From Primulina eburnea (lineage: Eukaryota; Streptophyta; Magnoliopsida; Lamiales; Gesneriaceae): a stretch of DNA of 64,000 nucleotides. Numbering within the stretch: position 1 is the stretch's first letter; each line of letters begins with the position of its first letter. Under the pieces are notes generated by a model, which did not search any database, was not told where the DNA came from, and saw only the letters and a program-made list of their open reading frames with translations. Below, one piece after another: positions 1-10,319 of this stretch. Both the position numbers and the translations under genes were made by a program. Location: positions 1 through 64,000 of the forward strand of contig NW_027331247.1 of assembly GCF_022965805.1 (NCBI RefSeq). Reading direction: 5' to 3'.

Positions 1-670
1 GTTAAACACCTTCTCCTTTCCAAAGTGATCGATAAAATTTCCTCCGTCTTTGATGCCCGTCAAACGTTATCGGGTGTTTGCACCGGAGGAAATGTTTTTC
101 TTGGAAATTTCTTCAACTTTTGCGTTTCAAGAAAGGGAACAGTGCGTGATCCGGAATTTGATATTCTGCCAAACAAACTTTCCTCACCTCTTGAAATAGA
201 GCCCACTGTTCGACTTTCTTTATGACTCTCTTCATACACCAATTCCTCCTACTCTGATTTCCCTTGCAGCAAGTTCATAAAAAATCACGGAATTCCATAC
301 CTTGGAACTTCTTCTAAGTTCAAAACAAGTCCTCGCTGTGCCCTCTTCACGTATTCTGATTCAGGGAGGAAAAACTCTGATTATCTGCTTCTTCACTTCT
401 GACTTCGCAAATAAAATCATTAGCAGATTCCCCCGGTTTTGGGACCACCCTTGACCATTACGCTCTTACTGATCTCGGGGCATTGTTATGATAAGAATGT
501 GTATGGAACTGACGTTCCATATCATGTCAAGTCATAATAGAGTTCCGAGGCAGCGTTGCCATACCATGTGAAAGCAGTGCTGATCAAGGAATTGGGGAAC
601 AAACGTAACTTGTAATTAGAAACTCCAAATTTGCCAATTCCCCACACTGAATTGTAAACCTGGCCACATG
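1..670. other. Unassigned stretch, no gene recognised
   Basis: I see no domain or convincing gene here. Short open frames exist on both strands (for example 60-242 minus, 60 codons) but have no recognisable motif. It may be the inner part of the minus-strand LTR element whose LTR lies at 1953-2513, because it lies downstream of that element's gag-like ORF, but no second LTR copy is visible to prove this. Confidence 0.4.
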
Positions 671-1151
671 TTTAGGGGTGTTCATCGGTCGGTTTGGTTC
701 GATTTTCGGTTTTTTCGGTTTTCGGTTTTACAAATATATAATCCGATATCCGAACCATTTTTTCGGTTCGGTTCGGTTTTCTACCGAAATGGTTCGGTTA
801 TTTCGGTCGGTTATTTCCGTTTGATACAATTATTTAAATTAACCATATAAGATATTATAAAATATAATATGTTATCTTTTTAAATGATTTCTTAGTAACA
901 TATTTAAATATAAAGTACAAATGAATTATATAAACAATAATTAACTAAGTATTATTCAAAATAATTCTTCATTCACTAACATCATCTCAATAATAATATA
1001 AAATAAAAATAAAATCATTATTTAATTAAATTTCGGTTTTTTCGGTCGGTTCGTTTTGACATTTATAATCCGAAACCGAACCAAATTAATTTCGGTTTTA
1101 ACATTTATATCCGAATTATAAAATTCGGTTTTCGGTTCGGTGTAGTGTTCG
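671..1151. repeat. TTCGGTT-rich, AT-rich repeat (hAT/MITE-like)
   Basis: Both ends are dense in TTCGGTT and GGTTCGGTT words, while the centre is about 85 percent A/T. The left end reads TAGGGGTGTTCATCGGTCGG, which resembles the ends of small non-autonomous hAT-like elements common in dicots. The right end is not a clean inverted copy, so the boundaries and class are inferred. The 60-codon open frame inside it is a by-product of the repeat. Confidence 0.45.
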
Positions 1152-1297
1152 GTTTGTCTTAAATGGTGAGGGGGATAGATTGCCTTGAATCACATCACGT
1201 GCCATCTCCTGCGCCATACAACTCTTGAATCACATCACGTGCCATCTCAAAATCCAACGCTGGAGTTTGTCTTAAATGGTGAGGGGGATAGATTGCC
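1152..1297. repeat. Two interleaved direct duplications
   Basis: A 33-bp segment (1152-1184) recurs exactly at 1265-1297, and a 25-bp segment (1184-1208) recurs exactly at 1224-1248. The first copy directly abuts the TTCGGTT-rich repeat, so this looks like a local rearrangement or filler repair beside an insertion. Confidence 0.8.
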
Positions 1298-1435
1298 CCC
1301 CGAGTGTTATTCCCCGAACCTGACGCTGAATATCCACGCATTCCCCCATCAACATACCCCCTGGATGTAAGTTAGGAGAGGTCACAGAGAATACGTTACC
1401 AGCCATTTGTTTGATGTTGCTGCAATTTTGGAATT

Positions 1436-1924
1436 TCAACCCAATTCTTCATCCCTTTTGTGCGGAGGAGTGTATCTCCCTCCCCTGGCAGATTTAGGAA
1501 TTCGTGTTTCCCCCAAGCGGCGATTTTCACCTGCTTGAGAAACCCCTGATCCTTGGCCTTGATCTTTTAGCAATTTAACGTCAATTTCTTGGAGTTCAGC
1601 ATTCTCTGGTGTAACAGCCTCTCCTTTTGCAGACTTCCTCCATTCCTTCACTTCTGCTACAAATTCCCTCATTACAGTAGAGAAAGTTTGAGTCATTTCT
1701 TTGAGATCACAGCGGATATTTTTCTCTATAGCCAACACAAGGTTCAGCGAAGGCCCGCCAACACCAGAAACATCAATTCCTTCCTTCATATTCTCTTCCT
1801 CGAACTGATGCACTAGCCTTTCAACTATTCTGCCTTCTGCATCAATTTCTTCTTCATGTGAGTGATGACCTTTCCCCGTTGATGGAGGAATTCCTTCACT
1901 CTTCTCAGTACGCTTTGGAGGCAT
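1436..1924 (-). CDS. Gag-like N-terminal protein of an LTR element
   Basis: This 162-codon frame opens with MPPKRTEKSEG, just inside a primer-site-like sequence and LTR, the usual place for a retrotransposon gag. It is rich in charged residues, with a helical stretch around residues 60-100 (AIEKNIRCDLKEMTQTFSTV) and a basic end (GGRYTPPHKRDEELG). No capsid domain, zinc knuckle or pol follows, so it is either a truncated gag or the only ORF of a non-autonomous element. The start was chosen for its position 28 bp inside the LTR edge. Function is inferred from position only. Confidence 0.5.
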   Translation of the reverse strand: MPPKRTEKSEGIPPSTGKGHHSHEEEIDAEGRIVERLVHQFEEENMKEGIDVSGVGGPSLNLVLAIEKNIRCDLKEMTQTFSTVMREFVAEVKEWRKSAKGEAVTPENAELQEIDVKLLKDQGQGSGVSQAGENRRLGETRIPKSARGGRYTPPHKRDEELG

Positions 1925-1952
1925 TGCGTCCCACTGGGCGTGCCAACTTGTT
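1925..1952 (-). promoter_or_regulatory. Primer-binding-site-like leader
   Basis: On the minus strand the LTR end is followed by AAACAAGTTGGCACGCCCAG and then TGGGACGCA before the ATG. A TTGGC...CCCAGTGGGAC leader is familiar from plant Ty3/gypsy elements. The priming tRNA is not assigned. Confidence 0.4.
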
Positions 1953-2513
1953 TGTCACGAAATTTTGCGGGCGTGCCAGGCACGTGATCGTGCCAAAGTT
2001 ATGAATGATCTGACTCCGTTTACCAAGCGTTGCGAGTCTCGATTCGGTCGTAAGTTCTAACTCCTTCGAAATGACTCAAAAACGCAAACAAAAATGAGGA
2101 ATAAGACAAAATTACAGGAAGAATCCATGAACAACATCAAATTTAATTACGTTGCTATGAATTTGAACGACATTATCACAAGAAATTTGAAGGAATCTGT
2201 AAAAATCTCAAGGAACTAAAATACTGGAAATTGGAAAAAGATGAACTATGAGAGGAATTCTGCAGAGCTTTGCTGTAGATTTGTTGGATGATTTTATCGT
2301 GTCTCATTCTGATGTTTATGTCTTCTTTTTGTTTAGTTGTCCAGAGTAGTTTTGCAATCTTCCATGATCACTGGACATAGATCATGGCTCATCTTCCTCA
2401 ACTTCTTCGATCATTGGTGGACCAAGCCCTCAACCACTCAAATATTTTAACTTGATGGACTTTAATTTCATGGGCCTTCAAATTATTTGGGTTGACACAA
2501 TTTGGGCCTAACA
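1953..2513 (-). repeat. LTR (561 bp), 5' LTR of the gag-like element
   Basis: Read on the minus strand the segment begins TGTTAGGCCC and ends CGTGACA, the TG...CA pattern of an LTR, and is followed by the leader and gag-like ORF. No second copy and no target duplication are visible, so the boundaries rest on the terminal dinucleotides and layout. Confidence 0.5.
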
Positions 2514-3563
2514 CTATGATTAATAAATAATAATAATAATAGTTGCAATATTAAAATTCTTGAATTTTCGTAAACAAAATGTTTTAATTTGTACTCTTTT
2601 TATTTTTTTAATCAAATTATTTATTTATTTATTTAAATATACGTTTATTTAGGTTTCAAAAAAAAAAAATCGATGTATGTGTGTCAATCGACTTATTTTT
2701 TATTTTTTTTAATTAATGAATTGGAGCTCAAAATTTCATTTTTTTGTAAATAGACTAAATTAAAAGATAAATAACTTTAAAATGATTAACCAATCAACGA
2801 TTTAGAAAATATTTATTTTAAAAATATTAAGAAATAGTTTTTCGAAAATTTTGCTCATATTCAAAATTTGTTTGCCTACAAAAAAAAATGATTTATCTTT
2901 AAAATTATTCCACATAAAAAATGAAAATTAGAGTTTAAATTCATTAGTTTTAAAAAATAAATAATAAGTGGACCGACATTCATACGCAACTTTTTTTTTT
3001 AAAATTAGATCAACTTATATTTAAATAAATAAAAGTTTTTTGTTTTCAAAATAAAAAATACAAATCCAAATATTGTGAATGAAAATTCAAAAATTTTCAT
3101 ATTCTAATTATTATTACTTTTTTATTAATCCTATTACTTGTAATAATAAAATAAAAAATAAGTGGATAATAATATACAATTTTCGAAAAGTAAACCAACA
3201 TATTTTAATTCTCATTTTTTTCTTGTTGTTTTATTATTTTACTAATAAGACATGTGCCCAAATTTAATAGATTATAATATAGTAATAATAATTAATAAAA
3301 AATTAAAAGAAATAAAAAAAATAACAGTGTCCTTTATGTGCCATCAAGTTTTGTAGTTCATCTAAAAAACAAGCATCCATCTCTTCTTCTTGAAAAAACT
3401 TGTTGGTTTTGTAGGTCCAAAGAAAATTAGTCTGTGGTTACTCAAAGACATCAGAGGCATTAGATATTCATTACAGCTGAAAGATGGTCAATCTTACAAA
3501 CATTATCACCAATTTTTTGAGGACTCGAAATGGGCCAATTTTTTTATCCTTGAGCTTGTTATA
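2514..3563. other. AT-rich non-coding stretch
   Basis: Very AT-rich with many A and T runs and no supported gene. An 85-codon plus-strand frame at 3390-3647 crosses into the CACTA end and matches no family I recognise. From about 3380 to 3560 the composition is more balanced and could be an old exon or repeat remnant. Confidence 0.4.
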
Positions 3564-4110
3564 CGCTACAACAAATATGGGTTTTCGCGGCATGCATATA
3601 TGCTATCTGCGGCGTGCATTGCAACCTGCACAATAACAGGTTGTTGAAAGTCCCAAGACATCAAAGGCGTGCAACACACGCTGCAATCGATCCCTTTTGC
3701 GGCATGCAATGTGCGCTGCAACTGATCGTATTCGCGGCGTTAAATGCATGCTGCCATTAATGTCATTCTCGACGCGCAGATACTTTTTGCGACGTGCCAT
3801 GCGAGCTGCAGTTGATAGTATTCACGGCGTTCAATGCACGCTTCCGCTAGTGTTATTTGCGATGTGCTTTGGACGCTACAATTAATATTTACCACGGCGG
3901 GCCATACACGCTGTAGTTACTGTTAGTTGCGGCAGGCAACGTGCGCTGTTAATGGTGTTTATATTCAGATCATTCACATCATACAAGGTGTGCGCTGCAT
4001 TTAACGTTATTCACGACAAACAGTATGTGCTGCTTGTGAGGTGTTTGTATTAAGGTTATTCACGATGAGTGTTGCACGTTTCATTAATGTTTATTCACGA
4101 CTTGCAAATT
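3564..4110. repeat. CACTA subterminal repeat array
   Basis: Roughly ten degenerate copies of a GCGGCGTGCA...CGCTGCAA motif occur about every 50 bp (for example 3586, 3609, 3664, 3699, 3735), in a stretch more GC-rich than its surroundings. In En/Spm elements such arrays are the binding sites of the TNPA protein, and that role is inferred here. Spacing and sequence vary, and it is not a CRISPR array. Confidence 0.65.
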
Positions 4111-4370
4111 GTTTTGTTAATGATGTAGTAATATCCTGAAATAAAAGTAAAACAAAAAAATCTAAACTCAAACAATTACCATAACACATCCAACAATCAG
4201 CATCACACTTGACAGAAAAATATAATTAATATCTATTATTCATTTCCTAATAAGAGAAGAAAAATTTTAAAACGTCAAGAGTTCATTTAGTAATATGATT
4301 TTTATCCATAAAAAATGTATAACTTTCAAATCAGTAGAATCTATATCAATCATACAAAACTACAAGTTTG

Positions 4371-5656
4371 TTATGCGATTGTGCTTCCTATTGCATCGTC
4401 GAGATAAATAATTTCATCATTTGGTCGTATCAAGTATACCTTCTCCACCAAAATTTTATCGACCCAAAATTTCCAACAAGATCCTCCAAGAGGAATGAGA
4501 TGCACTTTTGCTTTTGGATCTGTTGATGCAACTCGACCTTCTGCAACAATTTCATCACCACTCCAATGAGGTAACTTACATTTAGTATTATCATGGATAC
4601 ATTCCTTATTCACATTTTTCAAATTTGTCTGCATATAATTAAACAATAAAAATTTATTAATTCTATCATCTTTAATTAAATAACAAATTTGGTTTAAAAT
4701 TCATACAATTTGAAGATAGTTACATGAGCTATTGCTACATGTTGGATAACATTATCTACATTACCAATTCTTTTTGCACCGTTGATATCACTATTACTGC
4801 CAATATCATTCCCAATATTGCTACTAATGCCACCACTAGCAACCTAATATGACACAAAAATTTTGTCAAGTAATGTCACAATGTAAATCCAAGAATTTAT
4901 TTGTACATACTTAACTTATTTTTATCTAATGTTGGTTAATTACTAACCTAATCTTGATCATTTCGTTGCCTCATGTTTTGGAGAAACATGGACCTCATTT
5001 CTTTCATTTCTTGTTGAAAGTTATTCATCATACTTTGAAGTTGTTTAATAGTACCATTTTGTTGAATACAAGAACCAACTTTCGATGGTGTAACTCCAAA
5101 GCCTATCCCATGCACTCTACCTCGAGCTTCCTTGCCAAATACAAGGCTAATTGCATCATCAGCAATGTTGGTGGTATTTAGAGATTCAGGTGGACATTTT
5201 TCTATTTCTCTCTACAAAATATAACAAAGATATAATTTTTGAATAAATGACAAATTTTTCTAACCTTTTGCAAATAAGAAATATATCATAGTTTTATTAC
5301 CATTTTCTCAACAACAACTTGACTACTAGGTTGCCCTTTTTTTTTCTTATGAATCTCAATCCAAACTTTTGATCTTGTAATTGGTGCATCTGCATGATTT
5401 TTCTCCTTTAAGAAAGAAACATATAGAATATATAAAAAAATCATTAGAAAAAAAATTTAAAAGATGCATCAACAAACTTAAATAAGAAAACTTTTTTAAA
5501 AACTATCCTTAAAGTTTTATCAATAATAATAGTTACCATCATGTGAGCCAAATGTAAATAACCTTTCCGGCTTATTATGTGATTGTGATCTTGTTTTACC
5601 CTCATTTCTCTAAATTTTGCACTCTTCTCCTGAGAATCAAAATATATCCTGTGCAT
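4371..5656 (-). pseudogene. TNPA-like CACTA protein (Ptta/En/Spm and TNP1 domains), exons
   Basis: Several minus-strand exon-like blocks with plausible splice borders read as one CACTA TNPA-type protein. In order: 5656 to about 5540 (SAKFREMRVKQDHNHIISRK), 5402-5301, 5215 to about 4948 (SLVFGKEARGRVHGIGFG, then a glutamine/methionine-rich helix), about 4844-4726, and 4632-4371. The third block matches the plant En/Spm transposase family (GR-V-G-G-TP motif). The last (GDEIVAEGRVASTDPKAKVH) matches the TNP1/En/Spm domain, ending at a stop at 4371. TNPA proteins bind subterminal repeats, and this gene ends close to such an array, as in En/Spm. Exon borders are by eye. Confidence 0.7.
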
Positions 5657-5659
5657 TTG

Positions 5660-6040
5660 TAATTGTATAATGTAACGACTGCTGACAACTTCGTGTTATT
5701 TGTACAACCATGGAAGAGAGGAGTTTCTGCATCTACTAAAAAATCAGCAAACTCATAATTTCTTGCCCCAGACATAGTGCATCCAACCCCTCCATTCGAG
5801 ACAAAGACATCTTTATATAAGTTATATGCATCTCTACTTTCATCCTCTTGATCCTGAACTCCTCATGAACTACTTTGACCTTGAAATTGGAGTATAAGTT
5901 TTACCATAGAAAACCCAAATCGTGTAAGAAAGATTGAACCCATTAATAATTAAGTGGTAGTACACTTTGTCAAATTTAAGATACTTCTTCTTTTTTTGCA
6001 ACATTTGCAAGGACATAAAATTACTTCACGTGTTTTGGCA
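5660..6040 (-). pseudogene. TNPD N-terminal fragment (transposase-associated domain)
   Basis: Minus-strand frames contain REVILCPCKCCKKRRS, the Cys cluster of the CACTA transposase-associated domain, then VYYHLIINGFNLSYTIWVF in another frame, and then DAETPLFHGCTNNTKLSAVV, the conserved block preceding the Tnp2 catalytic domain. Frames shift and at least one stop occurs. The catalytic part is missing: the next block downstream already belongs to the TNPA-like gene. The true start is lost at the junction with the copia LTR near 6050. Confidence 0.7.
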
Positions 6041-6051
6041 TAGTTACTAGC

Positions 6052-6589
6052 TTGTGCGATGTGTATATCTGAATTTGAAGTCAATCAGAATAATTGTGCC
6101 AAAGTTCTTGTCTCAGCTTAAATCCTCGGCTATTTATAGGCTTCGCTTCCAATGGTAACATTGAAGGCATTAATTAATACTTATCTGTTTATTTGTCATT
6201 TCTGAAATATGTCAACATTATTATGACAATAGTACACCTTGTCAGTCTTCTATACGACGCTCCTTTTGATAGTTGCAGTCTACTGCATATGATTTGTCAG
6301 TTGGTAGCTGCGCTTTAACTTATGACGTTTAAAACTGATTATCAATTGACTATATAGCCGATCAGTTGAACTGACTGTATGAATTATCAGTTCCAACTGA
6401 TAGTTCAGTTATCTTTTCAGATTCAGTTAGTTTAGATTAGTTTGATTGCCTCCGATTATTTAACATATTAGTTATCAGTTTGAGCAACCTCAGTTTAGGT
6501 AGTTTCAGTTCGAGTTAATTCAGTTGACTCGATCAGTCCTGCAACCTTCAAAAACTTTATTGTCAAACTTCAAAACTTTGATTCTAACA
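6052..6589 (-). repeat. Copia 3' LTR, truncated
   Basis: The segment matches 30060-30593 of the 5' LTR by eye, including the TATA region CTATTTATAG (6130-6139, minus-strand CTATAAATAG) and the CAGTT-rich U3 (about 6240-6545). On the minus strand it starts TGTTAGAATC right after the polypurine tract. About 525 bp of the distal LTR are missing at the left, where CACTA sequence begins. Confidence 0.75.
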
Positions 6590-6604
6590 ATTTCTCCCTT
6601 TTTG
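6590..6604 (-). promoter_or_regulatory. Polypurine tract of the copia element
   Basis: Minus-strand AAAAAGGGAGAAAT immediately precedes the LTR start TGTTAG. This is the standard plus-strand primer site of copia elements. The upstream text (TTTTGTCAAACATC) is also typical of plant copia 3' ends. Confidence 0.8.
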
Positions 6605-7782
6605 ATGTTTGACAAAACATAGAATTCAAGAACTGATAAACCTCATTGTAGATAAAATAATTTTCAAATGTATAGATTCATAAAAATACAATAAGACCTA
6701 ACTGAACTGACTGCTCTTCACTTCTTAGCTCTTTTGTCAGCAGGTTCTTGATCAGTTGATTGACTAGATATTTTCTTCAACTTATCTGATTGCTCCTCTT
6801 CCCTCTTTTTGTCAACACCAGCAAGGTTAGAAATAAAGCGGAGTTCTGAGCTGACTTGAGATATGACATTCAACATCTATTCCTGCATCAAATCCATCAG
6901 CTTTGACATACTCTTGTGCACGAAGTCAATTCATTTGATAAGCATGTTCTGAGACTGGAAAAAAGCTGGAACTGTCACTCGGTTCTTTAGTTGATCTACA
7001 AAGAGAAATAATGCAGTGATATCTTTGTAACCTGCTTGAGGTTTTTCATGGTATTATCCTTGAGGGAATCAAATTTGAGGGTGTTCATTAGTTGAGTCGA
7101 TTTGATTTCAGTGACTGTTGCTGTCAAATGTTGTAGACTGGACTGAATACCTTCGAGCATAATATCAGTATCAATGGGCACTTCAGGAGATAAGGCTTCA
7201 GATAATTCAGGAGCTTTGCCTTTGTCTTTTTCTCTGAAAGGTACCATTGCTAAGGTATGGGATTCAGTCTCAGTCTGTTGTTCTAATTCAGTTATGAAGT
7301 CTTCAATTGCTTCCTGCATGCTGAACATTTGTAACTGAATTGTTGAGCTGAGGAGCAACTGAATTAAAGGCACATCACTTGGCTGTTGCATATCAGCTAC
7401 TTGATCAGAAGTCAACAGGGTCGTGTCAGTTAGTTGTTCACTCATAACATATAAGGTCCAAGAATTTAATTCACGTAACCTTAATACATGCAATCTAGAT
7501 TTTATTTTAAATTATGTGTTAAATTATTTTTTATGCATAATTATTGCATGGTAGAATTTAATTCATGAAATTTTAAAAGTTCATGCATTAGGGTTTCTAG
7601 TTGCATTTCATGTTCGAACGAGGAACGGAGACCGTAGAATTTTCAAGAAAATTAGTTTTAATATATGATTAATTTTTATTAATTATTATAAGATATTTTC
7701 GATGTATTTTTCAAAAATGAGCTTTGTTGGGTTTTTAACCCGTACACAATTTTATCGAATCGGAGGACTTTTTGAGAGTTCG

Positions 7783-9186
7783 TGATAGGATCGATTAGGG
7801 GGGGTAATCGTTGAGCTACAATAGCTCGGTTCTTGAAATATTGAACACCGATGAATTAAATCGAGTTTGGTGTTCAAACCAAGCGGAAAATACTCGAAAT
7901 AATCCTTCGTAGAAACCGAATAAATATTTTGTAAACCATTTAAAATATATGCACGTTGAATGAGTTAAAATATTCAGTTGAAGCATTTTATCAAACACTT
8001 GGTGTACAATATTTTGGTATTTGAAGAACACATAAAATGCTTCAACAATGCATCTTTAAAACTATGGAAATCATAAGTAATTGCAATAAATAAATAGACA
8101 CGAATTTGTTTATGGATGTTCGGAGATTTCAAACACTCCTACGTCACCCCTTCTTCCCCTTGGGAAGGATCCACTAGAAGACTTTGATTTATACAACTCA
8201 TTGTACAAACCCACCCAGCTTAGGACTTACCCACTGCCTAACTGAACTCCTAGTTCTAAACTGAAGGAATCACCTTCCAGTCAACACTTCTTTAACGTCT
8301 ATGTGAGAAAGACTACATACACATGTTTTACGTCTGTGTGCAAGACGGAATCTGAGATGATGAGTGAGTGTGTGTGTGTGTGTGAGAACTGATCAATGAA
8401 CACTACCCGAAAGTGTTCTCACACACTGAGGGAAAAAGGCTTCTAATCTAAGCTGATAATACAATGAAGTGTTCCCTCTGGGCTGATTGCTTCTAACAAG
8501 CTGATATGTAATAAGCGTGCCCTTGTTCTCTGTTCTCGTTTTTCTCAGTGTTAGTCTTCACTGAACTTCAGCTTCTATTTATAGGCGTTTGGCTGACCGT
8601 ACAGTAAGACTCAATAATGTGTCCGTTGCATTTTGAATTTGTTCCTCGACATCTTTCCGGAACTTTTGGCTTTAAGCTCTTATGCAACGTCTCTTATTGT
8701 ACTGTGGTAGTACAATAGCTTTTGTACCTTCGTGCTTAGCTGGATTCCATTATTAAGCTTGTCTTGATCTGCAACTGATTGACTCTGACTGATGCTTTCA
8801 ACTGGTCAGTTGAACTGGTCTTCTGTTGGGCTGGTGAAATCAGTTGAACTGATTTCACTCTTTCAGTTGAACTGGTCAGCTGGGCTCTTCATCAGTTGAA
8901 CACTTCATCAGCTGGCCGGGCTTCTGAAGGTCTTCTGCTGAACTGCTCATCAGCTGGACATTCAGTTGAACTAGTCTTTCAGTTGGCACTTCAGTTCTAC
9001 TGTTTTCAGTTTACGCGATCAGTTGGACGTCTTCAGTTAGCATTCCTCGACAGCTTTAGTTTTGGCTCGTAACTGATTATTTCAGTTCCAGCTTACTGCA
9101 CACTAAGGTAGATTATTAGAAACAAAATAACAAGTTTTGTTAGCATCAAAATTAAGCAAAGATTGCGAACTTGAAAAGTTCCAACA
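7783..9186 (-). repeat. 3' LTR of the gene-less copia element
   Basis: Minus strand from TGTTGGAACT to CCTATCA. It has a TATA box CTATAAATAG (8575-8584), a CAGTT/AACTG-rich U3 at about 8770-9110 and a short (GT)n run near 8370. Compared with the other LTR it lacks about 58 bp near its 3' end. The 71-codon frame at 7816-8031 is only an LTR by-product. Confidence 0.9.
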
Positions 9187-10319
9187 ATCTCCCCCTTTTT
9201 GATGATCACAAAACTTGAACAGTTAAAGTGATATGATTCTCCCCCTTTGTGAGAATCAAAAACATTTAAGCAATCAAAACAAAAATTCAGTTCCAGGAGT
9301 GAATGCTCCCCCTTACTAACTGAATTAATAAGAAAAACAATTTAAAAAGAAACTAAGATAATTTCAGTTTGAGGGATAACAAATTTGAAGAATATTTTTT
9401 TTAAAAAAAACTCCCCCTCAACAACTGAATTGAAAAATCATTTTAAAATATGAATTTAAAGGAAAACTCCCCCTTAAAAATATAAATAGTCACACGATTT
9501 TAAAATTATTTTAAAGCAGCAATAATCATGCAAGCAGTTAAGGCTACACAAAACTGGGATTATCAGTTCAGATACATTTAAACAAACTGAATAACATGAT
9601 GTTCATTTAAACAAATAAACTTCCCTTGTATTACAATTAAGCACACCAGTTATGTAAGGGAAAACTGCTACTACATTTAGCTGGATTTTAAACAACATCA
9701 GTTATCAATCAGTTTACACATAATAGAACTAAATGTACCAACTATCGGTTGCCTTGAATCCTTGAAAGACTGCAAAGTCTTAATTTCCTTTTGATAGATG
9801 AACAGCTAACTGCTTTGAACTTGAGGTCCTGTGCTAGCCAACTGGTTTAGCTGATGCAAACTGGACTCAACTGATTGCTGAACCGCATTGATCATTTCTC
9901 CTGATCTGATATGGCAGTTAAGCAGCGGCACTTCTGATGATTAAGCTCCAGTTAACTCATCAGTTTCAGCTGGTAGTTGGGTTTCGTCTGTTGATCAGTT
10001 TAACTGGTAGGCTTGCAACTGAAATCTTGTTCGCATATCAGTTTTGCTGTTCTCCTGTCAGTTGACCTCAAAACCTGCAAGCTGCTAAAATAAGAAAATC
10101 GGATTCGAGCGAAGTGGCTACAATATTAATTGCAGAACCAATCCTCTCTTCTCAGAAAAACACGTGAGATATAAAATTTTTAAAAGGGTTTTGAAAACCA
10201 TTTTAAATACCATTTTAAAACAAATTTAAAATACTTTAAAACATTTTACAAATATTTTAAAAACATTTTAGATCAGTTTTTCAAATGTCTTTCTTAGAAC
10301 ATCAAGCTCTGATACCAGT
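9187..10319 (-). other. Internal region of the gene-less copia element
   Basis: Contains no long frame. Five AAGGGGGAG-type purine tracts lie on the minus strand near the 3' LTR (at about 9190, 9239, 9306, 9411 and 9468). Around 9785-9905 a short minus-strand frame (MINAVQQSVESSLHQLNQLA) weakly resembles the tail of the copia accessory ORF, suggesting the element is a deletion derivative of that family. The resemblance is by eye only. Confidence 0.6.
10306..10317 (-). promoter_or_regulatory. Primer binding site (initiator Met-tRNA)
   Basis: Minus-strand TGGTATCAGAGC is the usual copia and gypsy primer site complementary to initiator methionine tRNA. It lies two bases inside the 5' LTR, whose start is at 10320. 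Confidence 0.9.

Larger units (their letters stand above)
3564..6050 (-). mobile_element. Decayed CACTA (En/Spm) transposon, right end missing
   Basis: The left edge CGCTACAACAAATATGGG differs at two positions from a typical CACTACAACAAAAATGGG terminus. It is followed by an array of subterminal repeats, and then on the minus strand by pieces of both CACTA genes: a TNPA-like multi-exon gene (4371-5656) and the N-terminal part of TNPD (about 5660-6040). The TNPD catalytic region is absent, making this a deletion derivative of dSpm type. The element stops inside the TNPD reading frame at about 6050, where the copia LTR homology begins, so no right terminus or target duplication is visible. Confidence 0.75.

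Noticed and set aside
3390..3647. 85-codon plus-strand frame as a gene
   Set aside because: It runs across the CACTA terminus into the subterminal repeats and matches no family I know.
3580..4100. CRISPR-like array
   Set aside because: Repeats are degenerate and palindromic with no constant spacer length. Position and neighbours show a CACTA subterminal array in a plant genome.
7816..8031. Repeated 71 to 83-codon frame in both copia LTRs (also 10373-10624) as a conserved small gene
   Set aside because: The similarity follows from LTR duplication alone. The frame differs at one end because of the 58-bp indel, and it lies past the LTR promoter without any known domain.
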